DNA of 38,191 nt from Gammaproteobacteria bacterium RIFCSPHIGHO2_12_FULL_63_22 (GTDB lineage: Bacteria; Pseudomonadota; Gammaproteobacteria; Xanthomonadales; Xanthomonadaceae). The notes under the pieces were generated by a model. That model was not told the DNA's origin, did no database searches, and was given only the letters and a program-made list of their open reading frames with translations. The DNA lies in the NCBI GenBank assembly GCA_001801685.1, contig MGYJ01000002.1:1-38191 (forward strand), given 5' to 3'. Both the position numbers and the translations under genes were made by a program. Positions 10,027 through 18,788 of the stretch are shown one piece after another. Each line of letters begins with the position of its first letter. Positions within the stretch are counted from its first letter, which is position 1.

Positions 10027-12177
10027 TCAGGCGCCGGCGAAGCGCGCTGCGCTGCCAATCCACCGTTGCACGATCCGCTCGGCCAGCGCCGGCGATTCCG
10101 CGAGCAATCCATCCGCCGTGCGGTGCACGGTCGGCAACAGGTGCGCGTCGCGCACCAGGTCGGCGATCCGGAAGCCGGCCAACCCGGTCTGCCGGGTTCC
10201 AAGCAACTCGCCGGGACCGCGTAGCTCCAGGTCCTTCTCTGCGATCACGAAACCATCGGTGGTCTGCCGCATCACTTCCAGCCGTTGCCGCGCCATCTGC
10301 GAAAGAGGCGGCTTGTACATCAGCACGCAACTCGATGCCTGAGCGCCGCGCCCGACCCGACCGCGCAGCTGGTGCAACTGCGCGAGGCCGAGCCGCTCGG
10401 CATTCTCGATCACCATCAGGCTGGCATTGGGCACGTCCACGCCCACTTCGATCACCGTGGTGGCGACCAGCAATTGCAACTCGCCTGCCTTGAACTGCGC
10501 CATCACCGATTGTTTTTCGGCCGGCTTCATCCGCCCGTGCAGCAGGCCGACCCGCAGCCCGGGCAGCGCCAGCGTCAGGGCCTCGAAAGTACTCTGCGCG
10601 GCTTGCGCATCGATGCGCAGGACACCCGGCCCAGGCTTGTCCTCGGCATCGGCTTCGTCGATCAGCGTGCACACCCAATAGACCTGGCGGCCTTCCGCGC
10701 AAGCCACCCGGATGCGCTCGACGACCTCGTCGCGGCGCGTGCCCGGCAATGCGACGGTGGTCACCGGCGTTCGGCCGGGCGGCATTTCATCGATCACCGA
10801 TACATCCAGGTCGGCATAGGCCGACATCGCCAGCGTTCGAGGGATCGGCGTGGCGGTCATCACCAGTTGATGCGGAACGCGACTGCCGTCCAGCCCCTTG
10901 TCGCGCAGTGACAGGCGCTGGTGTACGCCGAAACGGTGTTGTTCATCCACGATCGCAAGCGCGAGGTCCTTGAAGACCACGCCCTCCTGCATCAGCGCAT
11001 GCGTACCGACCACCACCTGTCCTTCACCGGACGCGATGCGCGCCAGTGCAGCCGTGCGCGCCTTGCCCGTTACCTTGCCGGCCAGCCACGCGACCTGGAT
11101 GCCGAGTGGCTCGAGCCAGCTGCGAAAATTGATGAGGTGTTGCTCGGCGAGCAGCTCGGTCGGCGCCATCAGCGCGACCTGCTTGCCCGCTTCCACTGCA
11201 CGCAAGGCGGCGAGTGCGGCGACCACGGTCTTGCCGCTGCCAACATCGCCTTGCACCAGGCGCAGCATCGGCTCGGGCTTGCGCATGTCCGCGGCCACTT
11301 CGTCGTAGACACGACGCTGCGCGCCGGTCAGGGAATACGGCAAGCCCTTGCGCAGGGAGTCGGCAAGCGCACCGCGGCCCTTGATCGCGCTCGCGCCGTG
11401 CGCACGCAAGGCAATGCGCTGTCGGCGCAGGCTGAGGTGGTGCGCCAGCATTTCCTCGAACGCGAGCCGTTGCAGCGCCGGATGCCGGCCGCTGGAAAAC
11501 AGCAAGACGTCCGTGTCGGGCGGTGGCCGGTGCGCCACCTGCAAGGCTTCCTTCAAGGTCGGCATGTCCAGCGCGCGAGTCACCGCGCCGGGCAACAGCT
11601 CCAGCTCTTCCGCCGGCGGCAATCGCTTGAGCGCCTCGGCTATCAGCCTCGACATCGTCTGCGGTCCGATGCCCTCTATCAGGGGATAAACCGGATCGAG
11701 TGAGTCGCGCATCGCGCCTTCGTCGGACTCCGCGAGGAAGCGATAGCTCGGGTGCACGATCTCCAGGCCGTGGCCACTCGGCCGCGCATCGCCGTAGCAG
11801 CGCAGCCTGCGTCCTGGAATGAATTGCGCGGCCTGGGCCGAGTTGAAATGGAAGAAGCGCAAGGCCAGCGTGGCTCGCGAGTCGTCGGCGATGGTCACGC
11901 GCAGAAGGGGGCGATATCGAAAACCGCGCTCCACCGCTTCCACCCGACCCTCCACCTGCGCCGGCTGCCCGGGCACCAGGTCGCGGATCGGCGTCAGCGT
12001 CGTGCGGTCTTCATAGCGCGTCGGCAGGTGCAGCCACAGGTCCTGCAGCCTGATGAGGCCGCGCGCCGCCAGCTTTTCGGCCAGCGCGGGCCCGACGCCG
12101 GGCAAGTCCCGGACCGATGCCTCGCCGCCAGCCGCCAGGGTCGGGGCCGGCGCGCCTGGATTGGCCCGGCGACCCAC
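10027..12177 (-). CDS. recG: ATP-dependent DNA helicase RecG
   Basis: Superfamily 2 helicase that regresses stalled forks and processes recombination intermediates. The 716-aa product has the N-terminal wedge domain with its OB fold (about 60-190), then the helicase core. Walker A GDVGSGKT is at 310-317, the DEQH box at 411-414, motif III is TATPIPRT, and motif VI is HQLRGRVGRG. The C-terminal TRG region is present (GELLGTRQTGLAGFRIADL). The GTG start directly follows the ridA stop (TGAGTG) and lacks a clear ribosome-binding site, so translation is probably coupled. It is somewhat longer than usual because of an N-terminal extension rich in Ala, Pro and Gly; a later start cannot be excluded. 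Confidence 0.96.
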   Translation of the reverse strand: MGRRANPGAPAPTLAAGGEASVRDLPGVGPALAEKLAARGLIRLQDLWLHLPTRYEDRTTLTPIRDLVPGQPAQVEGRVEAVERGFRYRPLLRVTIADDSRATLALRFFHFNSAQAAQFIPGRRLRCYGDARPSGHGLEIVHPSYRFLAESDEGAMRDSLDPVYPLIEGIGPQTMSRLIAEALKRLPPAEELELLPGAVTRALDMPTLKEALQVAHRPPPDTDVLLFSSGRHPALQRLAFEEMLAHHLSLRRQRIALRAHGASAIKGRGALADSLRKGLPYSLTGAQRRVYDEVAADMRKPEPMLRLVQGDVGSGKTVVAALAALRAVEAGKQVALMAPTELLAEQHLINFRSWLEPLGIQVAWLAGKVTGKARTAALARIASGEGQVVVGTHALMQEGVVFKDLALAIVDEQHRFGVHQRLSLRDKGLDGSRVPHQLVMTATPIPRTLAMSAYADLDVSVIDEMPPGRTPVTTVALPGTRRDEVVERIRVACAEGRQVYWVCTLIDEADAEDKPGPGVLRIDAQAAQSTFEALTLALPGLRVGLLHGRMKPAEKQSVMAQFKAGELQLLVATTVIEVGVDVPNASLMVIENAERLGLAQLHQLRGRVGRGAQASSCVLMYKPPLSQMARQRLEVMRQTTDGFVIAEKDLELRGPGELLGTRQTGLAGFRIADLVRDAHLLPTVHRTADGLLAESPALAERIVQRWIGSAARFAGA

Positions 12178-12561
12178 TCAGTCGAACGCGAGGATGGCGT
12201 CCACCTCGACCCGCGCACCACGCGGCAGGCCGGAGACCTGGATGGTGGATCGCGCCGGATAGGGCGCCGTGAAGTAGTCGGCCATCACCGCATTGACGGC
12301 GGCGAAGTCGCCCAGGTCCATCAGGTAGATACCGACGCGCACGACCTGGTCCAGCGAGCCGCCCGCGGCCGCGCAGACCGCCGCCAGGTTGTCGAAGACG
12401 CGCCGGGACTGGGTTGCGATGTCGCCCTCGACCAGTTGCCCGGTGGCGGGGTCGAGCGGGATTTGCCCGGACAGGAACACCTGGTTTCCGCTGCGTACGG
12501 CTTGCGAATACGGCCCGATGGCGGCGGGCGCATTGTCAGTGGCAATGGGTTGGCGAGGCAT
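12178..12561 (-). CDS. ridA: RidA family reactive-intermediate deaminase
   Basis: RidA (YjgF/YER057c/UK114 family) hydrolyses reactive enamine/imine intermediates released by PLP enzymes. The 127-aa product shows IATDNAPAAIGPYSQAVRSG, FLSGQIPLDP and the C-terminal RSTIQVSGLPRGARVEVDAIL, which holds the substrate-binding Arg. I chose ATG at 12561 because GAGAG lies 8 bases upstream and the length fits the family; a GTG at 12570 has the same GAGAG touching it. It lies between spoT and recG in one transcription unit. Confidence 0.95.
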   Translation of the reverse strand: MPRQPIATDNAPAAIGPYSQAVRSGNQVFLSGQIPLDPATGQLVEGDIATQSRRVFDNLAAVCAAAGGSLDQVVRVGIYLMDLGDFAAVNAVMADYFTAPYPARSTIQVSGLPRGARVEVDAILAFD

Positions 12562-12608
12562 GGCGGACACTCTCGGAATGGTGGGCTGAGTTTACGCCGG
12601 GGCGCGGC

Positions 12609-14777
12609 CTAAAGGCGCTCCACGCCGTGCACCACGCCCAATCGACGCACGCGCCGGATCACGTCGGCCAGGTGCTTGCGATTGCGCACCTCGATGCCGA
12701 ATTCCATGACCGAAATCTGCAGGTCGCGCTCGCGATATTCGACGGAGTCGATGTTGGAGTCGCTCTCGGCCACCGCTGCGGCAACCTGCGCCAGCACACC
12801 GGGCTTGTTGTCCACGTCCAGCTTCAACGCCGCGCGGTAGTCACCCTGCACATAGCGGTCCCAAGCCATCGGCACGCAACGCTCCGGATGCTTGCGGTAC
12901 TCGGCGATATTCGGGCAATCGATGCGGTGCACCACCACGCCCTTGCCGGCGCTGATGTAGCCCATGATCTCGTCGCCTGGAATCGGATAGCAGCAGCGCG
13001 CGAAGCTGAGCACGCCGCGTTCGGTGCCGGTGATCAGGATCTGCTCGCTGCTGGTCGCGGTGCCATGGCGCAGCGGCAACTCCGCCGAGCCCTGCACCAG
13101 CACCTGCGCAACTTGTGCCGGCATGCGATTGCCCAGCGCGATGTCCGCCAGCAATTCCTCCAGCCGGCGGTAACGATGCTCGGCGAGGAATTGTTCGATG
13201 TTTTCCTGCGGTACGCGGTCCAGCGACGTCTCGCGCGCTTCCAGCGCACGATCGAGCATGCGATGGCCGAGGTCCACGGCATCCTCGTGTTCCAGCCGCT
13301 TCAGGAAGTGGCGGATGGCGGTGCGCGCCTTGCTCGACACCACGAACTCCAGCCACTGCGGTCCAGGCGTGGCCGACGGCGCGGTGATGATCTCGACCGT
13401 CTGTCCGCTGGCGAGCTTGCTGCGCAGGGGCACCAGCTTCTTGTCCACGCGCGCGGCCACCGCATGGTTGCCGACGTCGGTGTGCACCGCATAGGCGTAG
13501 TCGAGCGCCGTGGCATTGCGTGGCAAGGAAAAAATATCGCCCTTGGGCGTGAACAGGTAAACCTCGTCCGGGAACAGGTCGACCTTGACGTTTTCCAGGA
13601 ACTCCAGCGATGAACCCGCAGACTCCTGGCTGTCCATCAGGCTGCGCACCCAGTCCTGCGCGCGCACCTGGGCGGTGTTCATGCCCTGCCCGATCGTCTT
13701 GTAGAGCCAGTGCGCGGCGATGCCGCGCTCGGCGATGACATCCATTTCCTCGGTGCGGATCTGCACTTCCACCGGCGTGCCGTAGGTGCCGAACAAGACC
13801 GTGTGCAGGCTCTGGTAACCGTTGGCCTTCGGAATCGCGATGAAATCACGGAAGCGCGCATCCAGCGGCTTGAACAACGAATGCACCGCGCCCAGTGCGA
13901 GGTAGCACTGCATCAGCTTGGGCACCACCAGGCGGAAGCCGAACACATCCATCACCTGGTCGAAGCTTTTGTTCTCCTGCCGCATCTTCTGGTAGATGCT
14001 CCACGGCGCCTTGACCCGGCTGACCAGGCGGAACGGCAGGCCTTCCTGCGCCAGCCGCTGGCAGATCTTGGCCTCGATGGTCGCCATGGCCTCGCGCCGC
14101 ATCACCGGTTGCGCGGCGATGCGCTTGGCGATGGTCTTGTGGCGAAGCGGGTGCAGGGCGCGGAAGCCCATGTCCTGCAGTTCGGCCTTGATCCGGTTCA
14201 TGCCGAGCCGGTGCGCGATGGGCGCGTAGATGTCGAGCGTCTCGCGGGCGATGCGCCGGCGAGAGTCGGGGCTCATCGCATCCAGCGTGCGCATGTTATG
14301 CAGCCGATCAGCCAGCTTGATCAGGATGACGCGCAGGTCGCGCGACATCGCCAGCATCATCTTGCGGAAACTTTCAGCGTCCGCTTCCTGGCGGTCGCGG
14401 AACTGGATCTTGTCGAGCTTGGTGACCCCGTCCACCAGTTCCGCCACGGCTTCGCCAAACTCTTCCGAGATGGCGCTGCGCGGCAGGTCGGTGTCTTCAA
14501 GCGAGTCGTGAAGGATGGCCGCGCACAGGGTTTCGGTATCCATGCGCAATTCCGCGAGGATGCCGGCGACCGCAACGGGGTGGGTGATGTAGGCCTCGCC
14601 CGAGCGACGGGTCTGGCCGGCGTGCGCCGCTGCGCCAACCTGATAAGCCCGGCGGACCTTCAGCACCTGTTCCTTGGTGAGGTAGTCGGCCAGCTTCACC
14701 TCGAGCGCGCGCACGGCATCCGGACACGGGTCCGGATTGGGTTGCTTCGCGGCAGTGGGCTGGGTCAGGGACGACAT
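12609..14777 (-). CDS. spoT: Bifunctional (p)ppGpp synthetase/hydrolase SpoT
   Basis: Makes and degrades the stringent-response alarmone (p)ppGpp in the cytoplasm. The 722-aa protein has an N-terminal HD hydrolase domain with His66, His90-Asp91 and Glu94-Asp95 (ILHDSLEDTD), so the hydrolase looks active. The synthetase domain follows (about 240-370; IPKANGYQSLHTVLFG and VEVQIRTEEMD), then a TGS domain (about 395-455; VYLFTPKGDIFSLP), a zinc-finger/CC region (CCYPIPGDEIMGYISAGKG) and a C-terminal ACT domain. It follows rpoZ, as in many gammaproteobacteria, with a terminator-like hairpin in between. Confidence 0.97.
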   Translation of the reverse strand: MSSLTQPTAAKQPNPDPCPDAVRALEVKLADYLTKEQVLKVRRAYQVGAAAHAGQTRRSGEAYITHPVAVAGILAELRMDTETLCAAILHDSLEDTDLPRSAISEEFGEAVAELVDGVTKLDKIQFRDRQEADAESFRKMMLAMSRDLRVILIKLADRLHNMRTLDAMSPDSRRRIARETLDIYAPIAHRLGMNRIKAELQDMGFRALHPLRHKTIAKRIAAQPVMRREAMATIEAKICQRLAQEGLPFRLVSRVKAPWSIYQKMRQENKSFDQVMDVFGFRLVVPKLMQCYLALGAVHSLFKPLDARFRDFIAIPKANGYQSLHTVLFGTYGTPVEVQIRTEEMDVIAERGIAAHWLYKTIGQGMNTAQVRAQDWVRSLMDSQESAGSSLEFLENVKVDLFPDEVYLFTPKGDIFSLPRNATALDYAYAVHTDVGNHAVAARVDKKLVPLRSKLASGQTVEIITAPSATPGPQWLEFVVSSKARTAIRHFLKRLEHEDAVDLGHRMLDRALEARETSLDRVPQENIEQFLAEHRYRRLEELLADIALGNRMPAQVAQVLVQGSAELPLRHGTATSSEQILITGTERGVLSFARCCYPIPGDEIMGYISAGKGVVVHRIDCPNIAEYRKHPERCVPMAWDRYVQGDYRAALKLDVDNKPGVLAQVAAAVAESDSNIDSVEYRERDLQISVMEFGIEVRNRKHLADVIRRVRRLGVVHGVERL

Positions 14778-14829
14778 GGGTCCAGACTACCCGCCCCTGC
14801 ATGAGGCTTCAATCAATTGACGCAGAACG

Positions 14830-14853
14830 AAAAACGGCCCCGAAGGGCCGTTT
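14830..14853 (-). terminator. Intrinsic terminator or attenuator between rpoZ and spoT
   Basis: A perfect 9-bp stem AAACGGCCC / GGGCCGTTT (14832-14840 with 14845-14853) has a TTCG tetraloop on the minus strand and is followed there by a run of five Ts (the last two at 14831-14830). It would limit read-through from rpoZ into spoT. Confidence 0.8.
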
Positions 14854-14880
14854 GCATTTCGATCACGCCATCGCGACGGA

Positions 14881-15180
14881 TCAGTCGTCGCCGCCCTTGC
14901 TCAGGTCGTCGTCCACCACTTCGGCGGCGGCCCATTCCAGGGCTTCACGTTCGGCGCGCTCGCGCTCGATCTTCTCGACTTCGTCAATCAGGTTCTGGTC
15001 GATCTTGCGCGCGGCGATTTCACGCAGGGCCATGACAGTCGGCTTGTCCTGGTGTTCGCTGTTGTCCAGGGTCGGCTCGACGCCGGTCGCCAGCTGGCGG
15101 GCGCGCTTGGAAGCCATCAGGACGAGCTCGAAGCGGTTTTCGACTACGTTCAGGCAGTCTTCGACGGTAATGCGGGCCAT
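14881..15180 (-). CDS. rpoZ: RNA polymerase omega subunit
   Basis: Omega helps fold and assemble the beta-prime subunit and contributes to a ppGpp binding site in proteobacterial RNA polymerase. The 99-aa product begins [20 protein letters not shown], followed by [13 protein letters not shown] and [13 protein letters not shown], all family hallmarks, and ends in an acidic tail. GGAGA lies 4 bases before the ATG. Its neighbours gmk and spoT match the classical gmk-rpoZ-spoT gene order, but here a ~500-bp repeat element separates it from gmk. Confidence 0.97.
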   Translation of the reverse strand: MARITVEDCLNVVENRFELVLMASKRARQLATGVEPTLDNSEHQDKPTVMALREIAARKIDQNLIDEVEKIERERAEREALEWAAAEVVDDDLSKGGDD

Positions 15181-15249
15181 ACAGTCTCCAGGGCGGTACC
15201 GGCGGGACTCAGCCGGCTCGCAAAATCAATGGGTTACGCGGAACTGGGC

Positions 15250-15279
15250 ATTATACGCGCTGTTGCCCTTGCCGTTCAA
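15250..15279 (-). promoter_or_regulatory. Strong sigma70-like promoter of rpoZ
   Basis: On the minus strand TTGAAC (15279-15274), an 18-base spacer and a perfect TATAAT (15255-15250) lie about 70 bases upstream of the rpoZ ATG. The promoter is between the gene and the inverted-repeat element, so rpoZ need not depend on transcription from gmk. Confidence 0.7.
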
Positions 15280-15314
15280 ATCCCCTTGTTCTGGGTGCGG
15301 CGGTTGCCGCGCAT

Positions 15315-15813
15315 CATTTTGAGTCGCCACACGGAATCGGCTTGGTCAAAATGACACCCGGCACCCGCCCTCCCTCAGCTGCGACCAACATCGCTCCAGG
15401 GCAACACACTGCCGTTGTATCGATAACGCAGGTCGCCCGGCGCCCCATTCGCAGGTGTGCTCGGTGGGGACTGCCTGGCGATCCTGCGTTTCGTCGCCAG
15501 TGGGAGCGCCTTTGGCCGCAATTCCCGACTGGAGCGAAGCAAATCTGGACATCACCGGCTGGAGATACCCACACAACTGACTCCATCAACCCGGCAGGCA
15601 GCGGCATGCGCAGCGATGCGCCCGCACAGCGGCGACAGAACGCAGGATCGCCTGGTGGCCCCACCGAGCACACCTGCGAATGGGGCAGCGGGCGACCTGC
15701 GTTGGCGACGGAACAGCAGGGTGTTGCCGTGAAGACCCAGACCGCGCAGGAAGTTGCGGGCGAGCGCCGGATTTTATTTTGACCAAGCCGGTATCGTGCG
15801 GCGACTCAAAATG
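15315..15813. repeat. ~500-bp inverted-repeat element between rpoZ and gmk
   Basis: Two arms, 15315-15498 (184 bp) and 15631-15813 (183 bp), are imperfect reverse complements, separated by a 132-bp spacer. Outer ends begin CATTTTGAGTCGCC and contain CGGCTTGGTCAAAAT on both sides. The best-conserved inner part comprises an identical 28-bp block (15439-15466 in the left arm, starting GCCCCATTCGCAGG) flanked by identical AACGCAGGTCGCCCG and GGCGATCCTGCGTT. The middle of each arm is diverged. Each tip also carries a small palindrome (TTTTGA ... TCAAAA). I see no transposase and no obvious target-site duplication. It has the look of a miniature inverted-repeat element or paired copies of a dispersed repeat. 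The remaining flanks of this 685-bp gap hold the rpoZ promoter and, at 15823-15838, a small hairpin that may end the gmk transcript. Confidence 0.8.
15500..15523 (+). repeat. REP-like half-site in the spacer of the inverted repeat
   Basis: GTGGGAGCGCCTTTGGCCGC followed by AATT closely resembles the REP arm found inside valS at 31277-31298 (GTGGGAGCGGCCTTGGCCGC). It is a single degenerate copy, oriented on the plus strand. Confidence 0.45.
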
Positions 15814-15865
15814 AAAGCCGGCGATCGCCAGTGGCGACAAGCTTTTCGATTGCCCTTCGCAAGAG

Positions 15866-16492
15866 TCAGCGCTTTTGATCTTCCGACAGCAACGCGCTGA
15901 TCAGTTCCGCATGCCGCTCGGATTGCACGGCGATGCGTTGGCGGCTGGCGAGGAAGATGGATTGCATCTCGCGCACCGCCGCTTCGAAGTCATCGTTGAC
16001 GATCAGGAAATCGAATTCCGCGTAGTGGCTCATTTCTTCGCGCGCGGCCGAAAGGCGCAGGGCGATCGTTTCTTCGCTGTCCTGGCCGCGGCTGCGCATG
16101 CGGGTTTCCAGCGCGTGGCGCGATGGCGGCAGGATGAAGACGCTGAGTGCGTCCGGCATCTGCTCGCGAACCTGGCGGGCACCTTGCCAGTCGATCTCGA
16201 GCAGTACGTCCAGACCGGCGGCCAATTGGGGTTCGACGGACTGGCGGGCGGTGCCCTTGTAGTCGCCGTGCACGAGTGCGTGTTCAAAGAAATCGCCGGC
16301 GGCGATCATGCGCTGGAATTCATCCGCACCGATGAAGTGGTAGTGCTGGGCGTGGCGCTCGCCCGGTCGCGGCGCGCGCGAAGTGTAGGAGATGGACAGG
16401 GCGATGCCCGGCGTGTCCTTCAGTACCGCGTTGACGATGCTCGACTTGCCTGCACCTGATGGCGCGGCGACGATGAAGAGGGTTCCGCGCAT
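15866..16492 (-). CDS. gmk: Guanylate kinase
   Basis: Phosphorylates GMP to GDP with ATP; essential for GTP and (p)ppGpp supply. The 208-aa product begins MRGTLFIVAAPSGAGKSS with the P-loop APSGAGKS, and has the GMP-binding segment SYTSRAPRPGE and HYHFIGADEFQ. I chose ATG 16492 because GGAG lies 5 bases upstream and E. coli Gmk starts at the same point; the GTG at 16498 overlaps the yicC stop but abuts the ribosome-binding site. It follows yicC directly. Confidence 0.96.
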   Translation of the reverse strand: MRGTLFIVAAPSGAGKSSIVNAVLKDTPGIALSISYTSRAPRPGERHAQHYHFIGADEFQRMIAAGDFFEHALVHGDYKGTARQSVEPQLAAGLDVLLEIDWQGARQVREQMPDALSVFILPPSRHALETRMRSRGQDSEETIALRLSAAREEMSHYAEFDFLIVNDDFEAAVREMQSIFLASRQRIAVQSERHAELISALLSEDQKR

Positions 16493-16494
16493 GC

Positions 16495-17358
16495 TCACTC
16501 CAGGTTCTGGACTTGTTCGCGGAGCTGTTCGATCAGCACCTTGAGCTCCACGGCGGCCTGCGTAGTCCGCGAATCCACCGACTTCGAACCGAGGGTGTTG
16601 GCCTCGCGATTGAATTCCTGCATCAGGAAATCAAGGCGGCGGCCGACGGCTTCGGGCAAGCCCAGGACGCGGCGCGCTTCCGAGACATGGCTGGCCAATC
16701 GGTCGAGTTCTTCGTCCACGTCGATCTTCTGCAGGTTCAGCACGACTTCCTGCTCGAGGCGACCCGGGTCCAGCGGCAGCTTGAGGTCGGCAAGGCGGGC
16801 ATCGAGCTTGGCGCGCAACGCGGCCCGGATTTCCGGCAGCCAGCCCTTCACCTGGGCGGCGATGCGCTCGATGCCGTCCAGGCGTTCGCGCATCACGGCG
16901 GCCAGGTTGGCGCCTTCGCGTTCACGCGCGGCGACGAATTCGGCCAGGGTCTGGTCGAGCAAGGCCATGGCATCGGCCTGCAGGCCCGCGGCATCGAGTT
17001 CGGCCTCCTCGACCACGCCGGGGTAACGCAGCAGTTCGACGAAGTCGATGGACATCTGCGGGAACTGGGAATGATGGCGGCGCGCAAGCATGGACAGCTG
17101 CCCCATCAACTCGTCGTTCACCGTCAATGCCGCGCGCGCGCCCGGGGCGGAACGCAGGCGGAAGGACAGGTCCACCTTGCCGCGGGACACCTTTTGCGCG
17201 ACGCGCTCGCGGAAGGCCGCTTCGACCGGGCGCAGTTCCTCCGGGGCGCGGACCGACAGCTCCAGGAAACGATGGTTGACCGCGCGCAGTTCGCAGCTGA
17301 GCTGGCCGCCGGTGGCGGCGCGCTCGCAGGCGGCGAAGGCGGTCATGCTGCGGATCAT
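16495..17358 (-). CDS. yicC: YicC family endoribonuclease
   Basis: YicC proteins have been reported as stress-related endoribonucleases acting on small RNAs. The 287-aa product, equal in length to E. coli YicC, starts [12 protein letters not shown] and contains the family segments [31 protein letters not shown] and the C-terminal [20 protein letters not shown]. The ATG at 17358 is chosen on this homology; the frame stays open upstream to 17787 only as a GC artefact over rph. It is divergent from rph (79-bp gap) and immediately upstream of gmk. Confidence 0.95.
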   Translation of the reverse strand: MIRSMTAFAACERAATGGQLSCELRAVNHRFLELSVRAPEELRPVEAAFRERVAQKVSRGKVDLSFRLRSAPGARAALTVNDELMGQLSMLARRHHSQFPQMSIDFVELLRYPGVVEEAELDAAGLQADAMALLDQTLAEFVAAREREGANLAAVMRERLDGIERIAAQVKGWLPEIRAALRAKLDARLADLKLPLDPGRLEQEVVLNLQKIDVDEELDRLASHVSEARRVLGLPEAVGRRLDFLMQEFNREANTLGSKSVDSRTTQAAVELKVLIEQLREQVQNLE

Positions 17359-17437
17359 GGCGGGAGTCGCTCCACGGGGCCCGGCAGGGCTGGACGCGAA
17401 TGGTAATCTAGCAGACCAGAATTTGTCGGATCCGCCC

Positions 17438-18172
17438 ATGTCCCCTATTACCCGGCCCAGCGGCCGCGCCTTCGACCAGCTGCGCGATGTCCGCATCGAA
17501 CGGCAGTTCACCAAGCACGCCGAAGGCTCGGTGCTGATCAGCTTCGGCGATACCCGGGTGCTGTGCACCGCCACCGTCGAGAACCGGGTGCCCGGCTTCC
17601 TGCGCGGCAAGGGCGAGGGCTGGGTAACCGCCGAGTACGGCATGCTGCCGCGCTCGACCAACGAACGCATGAATCGCGAAGCCGCCAGCGGCAAGCAAGG
17701 CGGCCGCACGCTGGAGATCCAGCGGCTGATCGGCCGCTCGCTGCGCGCCTGCGTCGATCGCCGCGCCCTGGGCGAGCGCAGCATCACGCTCGATTGCGAT
17801 GTGCTTCAGGCCGACGGCGGCACCCGCACCGCTGCCATCACCGGCGCCTATGTGGCCTTGTGCGATGCGATCGCACTGCTGCGCAAGCGCGGCGACCTCA
17901 GCCGCGATCCCATTCTCGGCGCCATCGCGGCAATTTCGGTCGGCATCTACCAGGGCGAGCCGGTGCTGGACCTCGACTACGCCGAAGATTCCAACTGCGA
18001 CACCGACATGAATGTGGTCATGAATGATGGCGGCGGTTTCATCGAATTGCAGGGAACGGCGGAAGGCCACGCCTTCCGTCGCGAGGAACTCGACGCGCTG
18101 CTCGCGCTCGCGGGCAAGGGCGTGGCCGAGTTGGTGGCGATGCAGCGCGCCGCGCTCGGATTGCCCGCCTGA
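17438..18172 (+). CDS. rph: Ribonuclease PH
   Basis: Phosphorolytic 3'-5' exoribonuclease that trims tRNA 3' ends, forming a hexameric ring. The 244-aa product begins [20 protein letters not shown] and carries the family motifs [58 protein letters not shown] and [18 protein letters not shown]. The ATG at 17438 is preceded by GGA. It heads the rph-rdgB-hemW series. Confidence 0.97.
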   Translation: MSPITRPSGRAFDQLRDVRIERQFTKHAEGSVLISFGDTRVLCTATVENRVPGFLRGKGEGWVTAEYGMLPRSTNERMNREAASGKQGGRTLEIQRLIGRSLRACVDRRALGERSITLDCDVLQADGGTRTAAITGAYVALCDAIALLRKRGDLSRDPILGAIAAISVGIYQGEPVLDLDYAEDSNCDTDMNVVMNDGGGFIELQGTAEGHAFRREELDALLALAGKGVAELVAMQRAALGLPA

Positions 18173-18191
18173 TACCTTGCAGGCAGAAGCG

Positions 18192-18788
18192 ATGAAGACG
18201 CTGGTACTGGCGACCTCGAATCGCGGCAAGCTGGCTGAAATCCAACCCTTGCTCGCTGGCCTGGACTTGCGCCTCGTCACCCAGGGCGAGTTGGGCGTGG
18301 CCGATGCCATCGAGGATGGGCTGAGCTTCGTCGAGAATGCGCTGATCAAGGCACGTCATGCCTGCACGATGACCGGCCTTCCGGCCTTGGCTGACGACTC
18401 AGGCCTCGTGATAGATGCGCTGGGCGGTGCGCCCGGGCTGATCAGTGCCCACTATGCCGGCGTACATGGCGATTCCGCTGGCAACATCGCCCGCGTGCTG
18501 CGGGAACTGGCCGGCGTTCCCGCAGATAAACGAACAGCGCGCTTCCATTCGACCATCGTCTTGCTCCGACACGCCGCCGATCCGCAGCCCCTGATCGCGG
18601 AAGGCAGCTGGGAAGGCCTGATACTGGACGCGCCACGCGGCGACCGCGGATTCGGCTACGACCCGATCTTCTTCGATCCCGCATTGAACGCCGGCGCCGC
18701 GGAATTGCCGGCCGAAATAAAAAACCGGGTGAGCCACCGCGGCCAGGCGCTGGCGCAGCTGCGCACGCGGCTGCGCGAATTTCGGTGA
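18192..18788 (+). CDS. rdgB: XTP/dITP (non-canonical purine NTP) pyrophosphatase
   Basis: Removes ITP, dITP and XTP from the nucleotide pool. The 198-aa HAM1 family product begins MKTLVLATSNRGKLAEIQPLL (nucleotide-binding SNRGK). It has SFVENALIKARHA, GLPALADDSGLVIDALGGAPG (catalytic acidic residues), GDRGFGYDPIFF and the C-terminal SHRGQAL. The ATG at 18192 has AGG 8 bases upstream. Its stop overlaps the hemW start by 4 bases (GTGA), so the two are coupled. Confidence 0.97.
   Translation: MKTLVLATSNRGKLAEIQPLLAGLDLRLVTQGELGVADAIEDGLSFVENALIKARHACTMTGLPALADDSGLVIDALGGAPGLISAHYAGVHGDSAGNIARVLRELAGVPADKRTARFHSTIVLLRHAADPQPLIAEGSWEGLILDAPRGDRGFGYDPIFFDPALNAGAAELPAEIKNRVSHRGQALAQLRTRLREFR

Noticed and set aside
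15314-15840. Open frames of 146 aa (plus, 15342-15782), 119 aa (minus, 15314-15673) and 84 aa (minus, 15586-15840) in the gmk-rpoZ gap
   Set aside because: They lie within the inverted repeat, overlap each other on both strands, are rich in Arg/Pro/Gly of GC-driven type and have no convincing ribosome-binding site. Similar translations may be in databases because the repeat is dispersed, which does not make them genes.
17090-17437. Longer rph reading frame starting at 17090
   Set aside because: The extension overlaps yicC in antisense; RNase PH homologues begin at the [10 protein letters not shown] segment at 17438.
16495-17787. Longer yicC reading frame starting at 17787
   Set aside because: The extra 143 residues are antisense to rph and have no family match; ATG 17358 gives exactly the usual YicC length.
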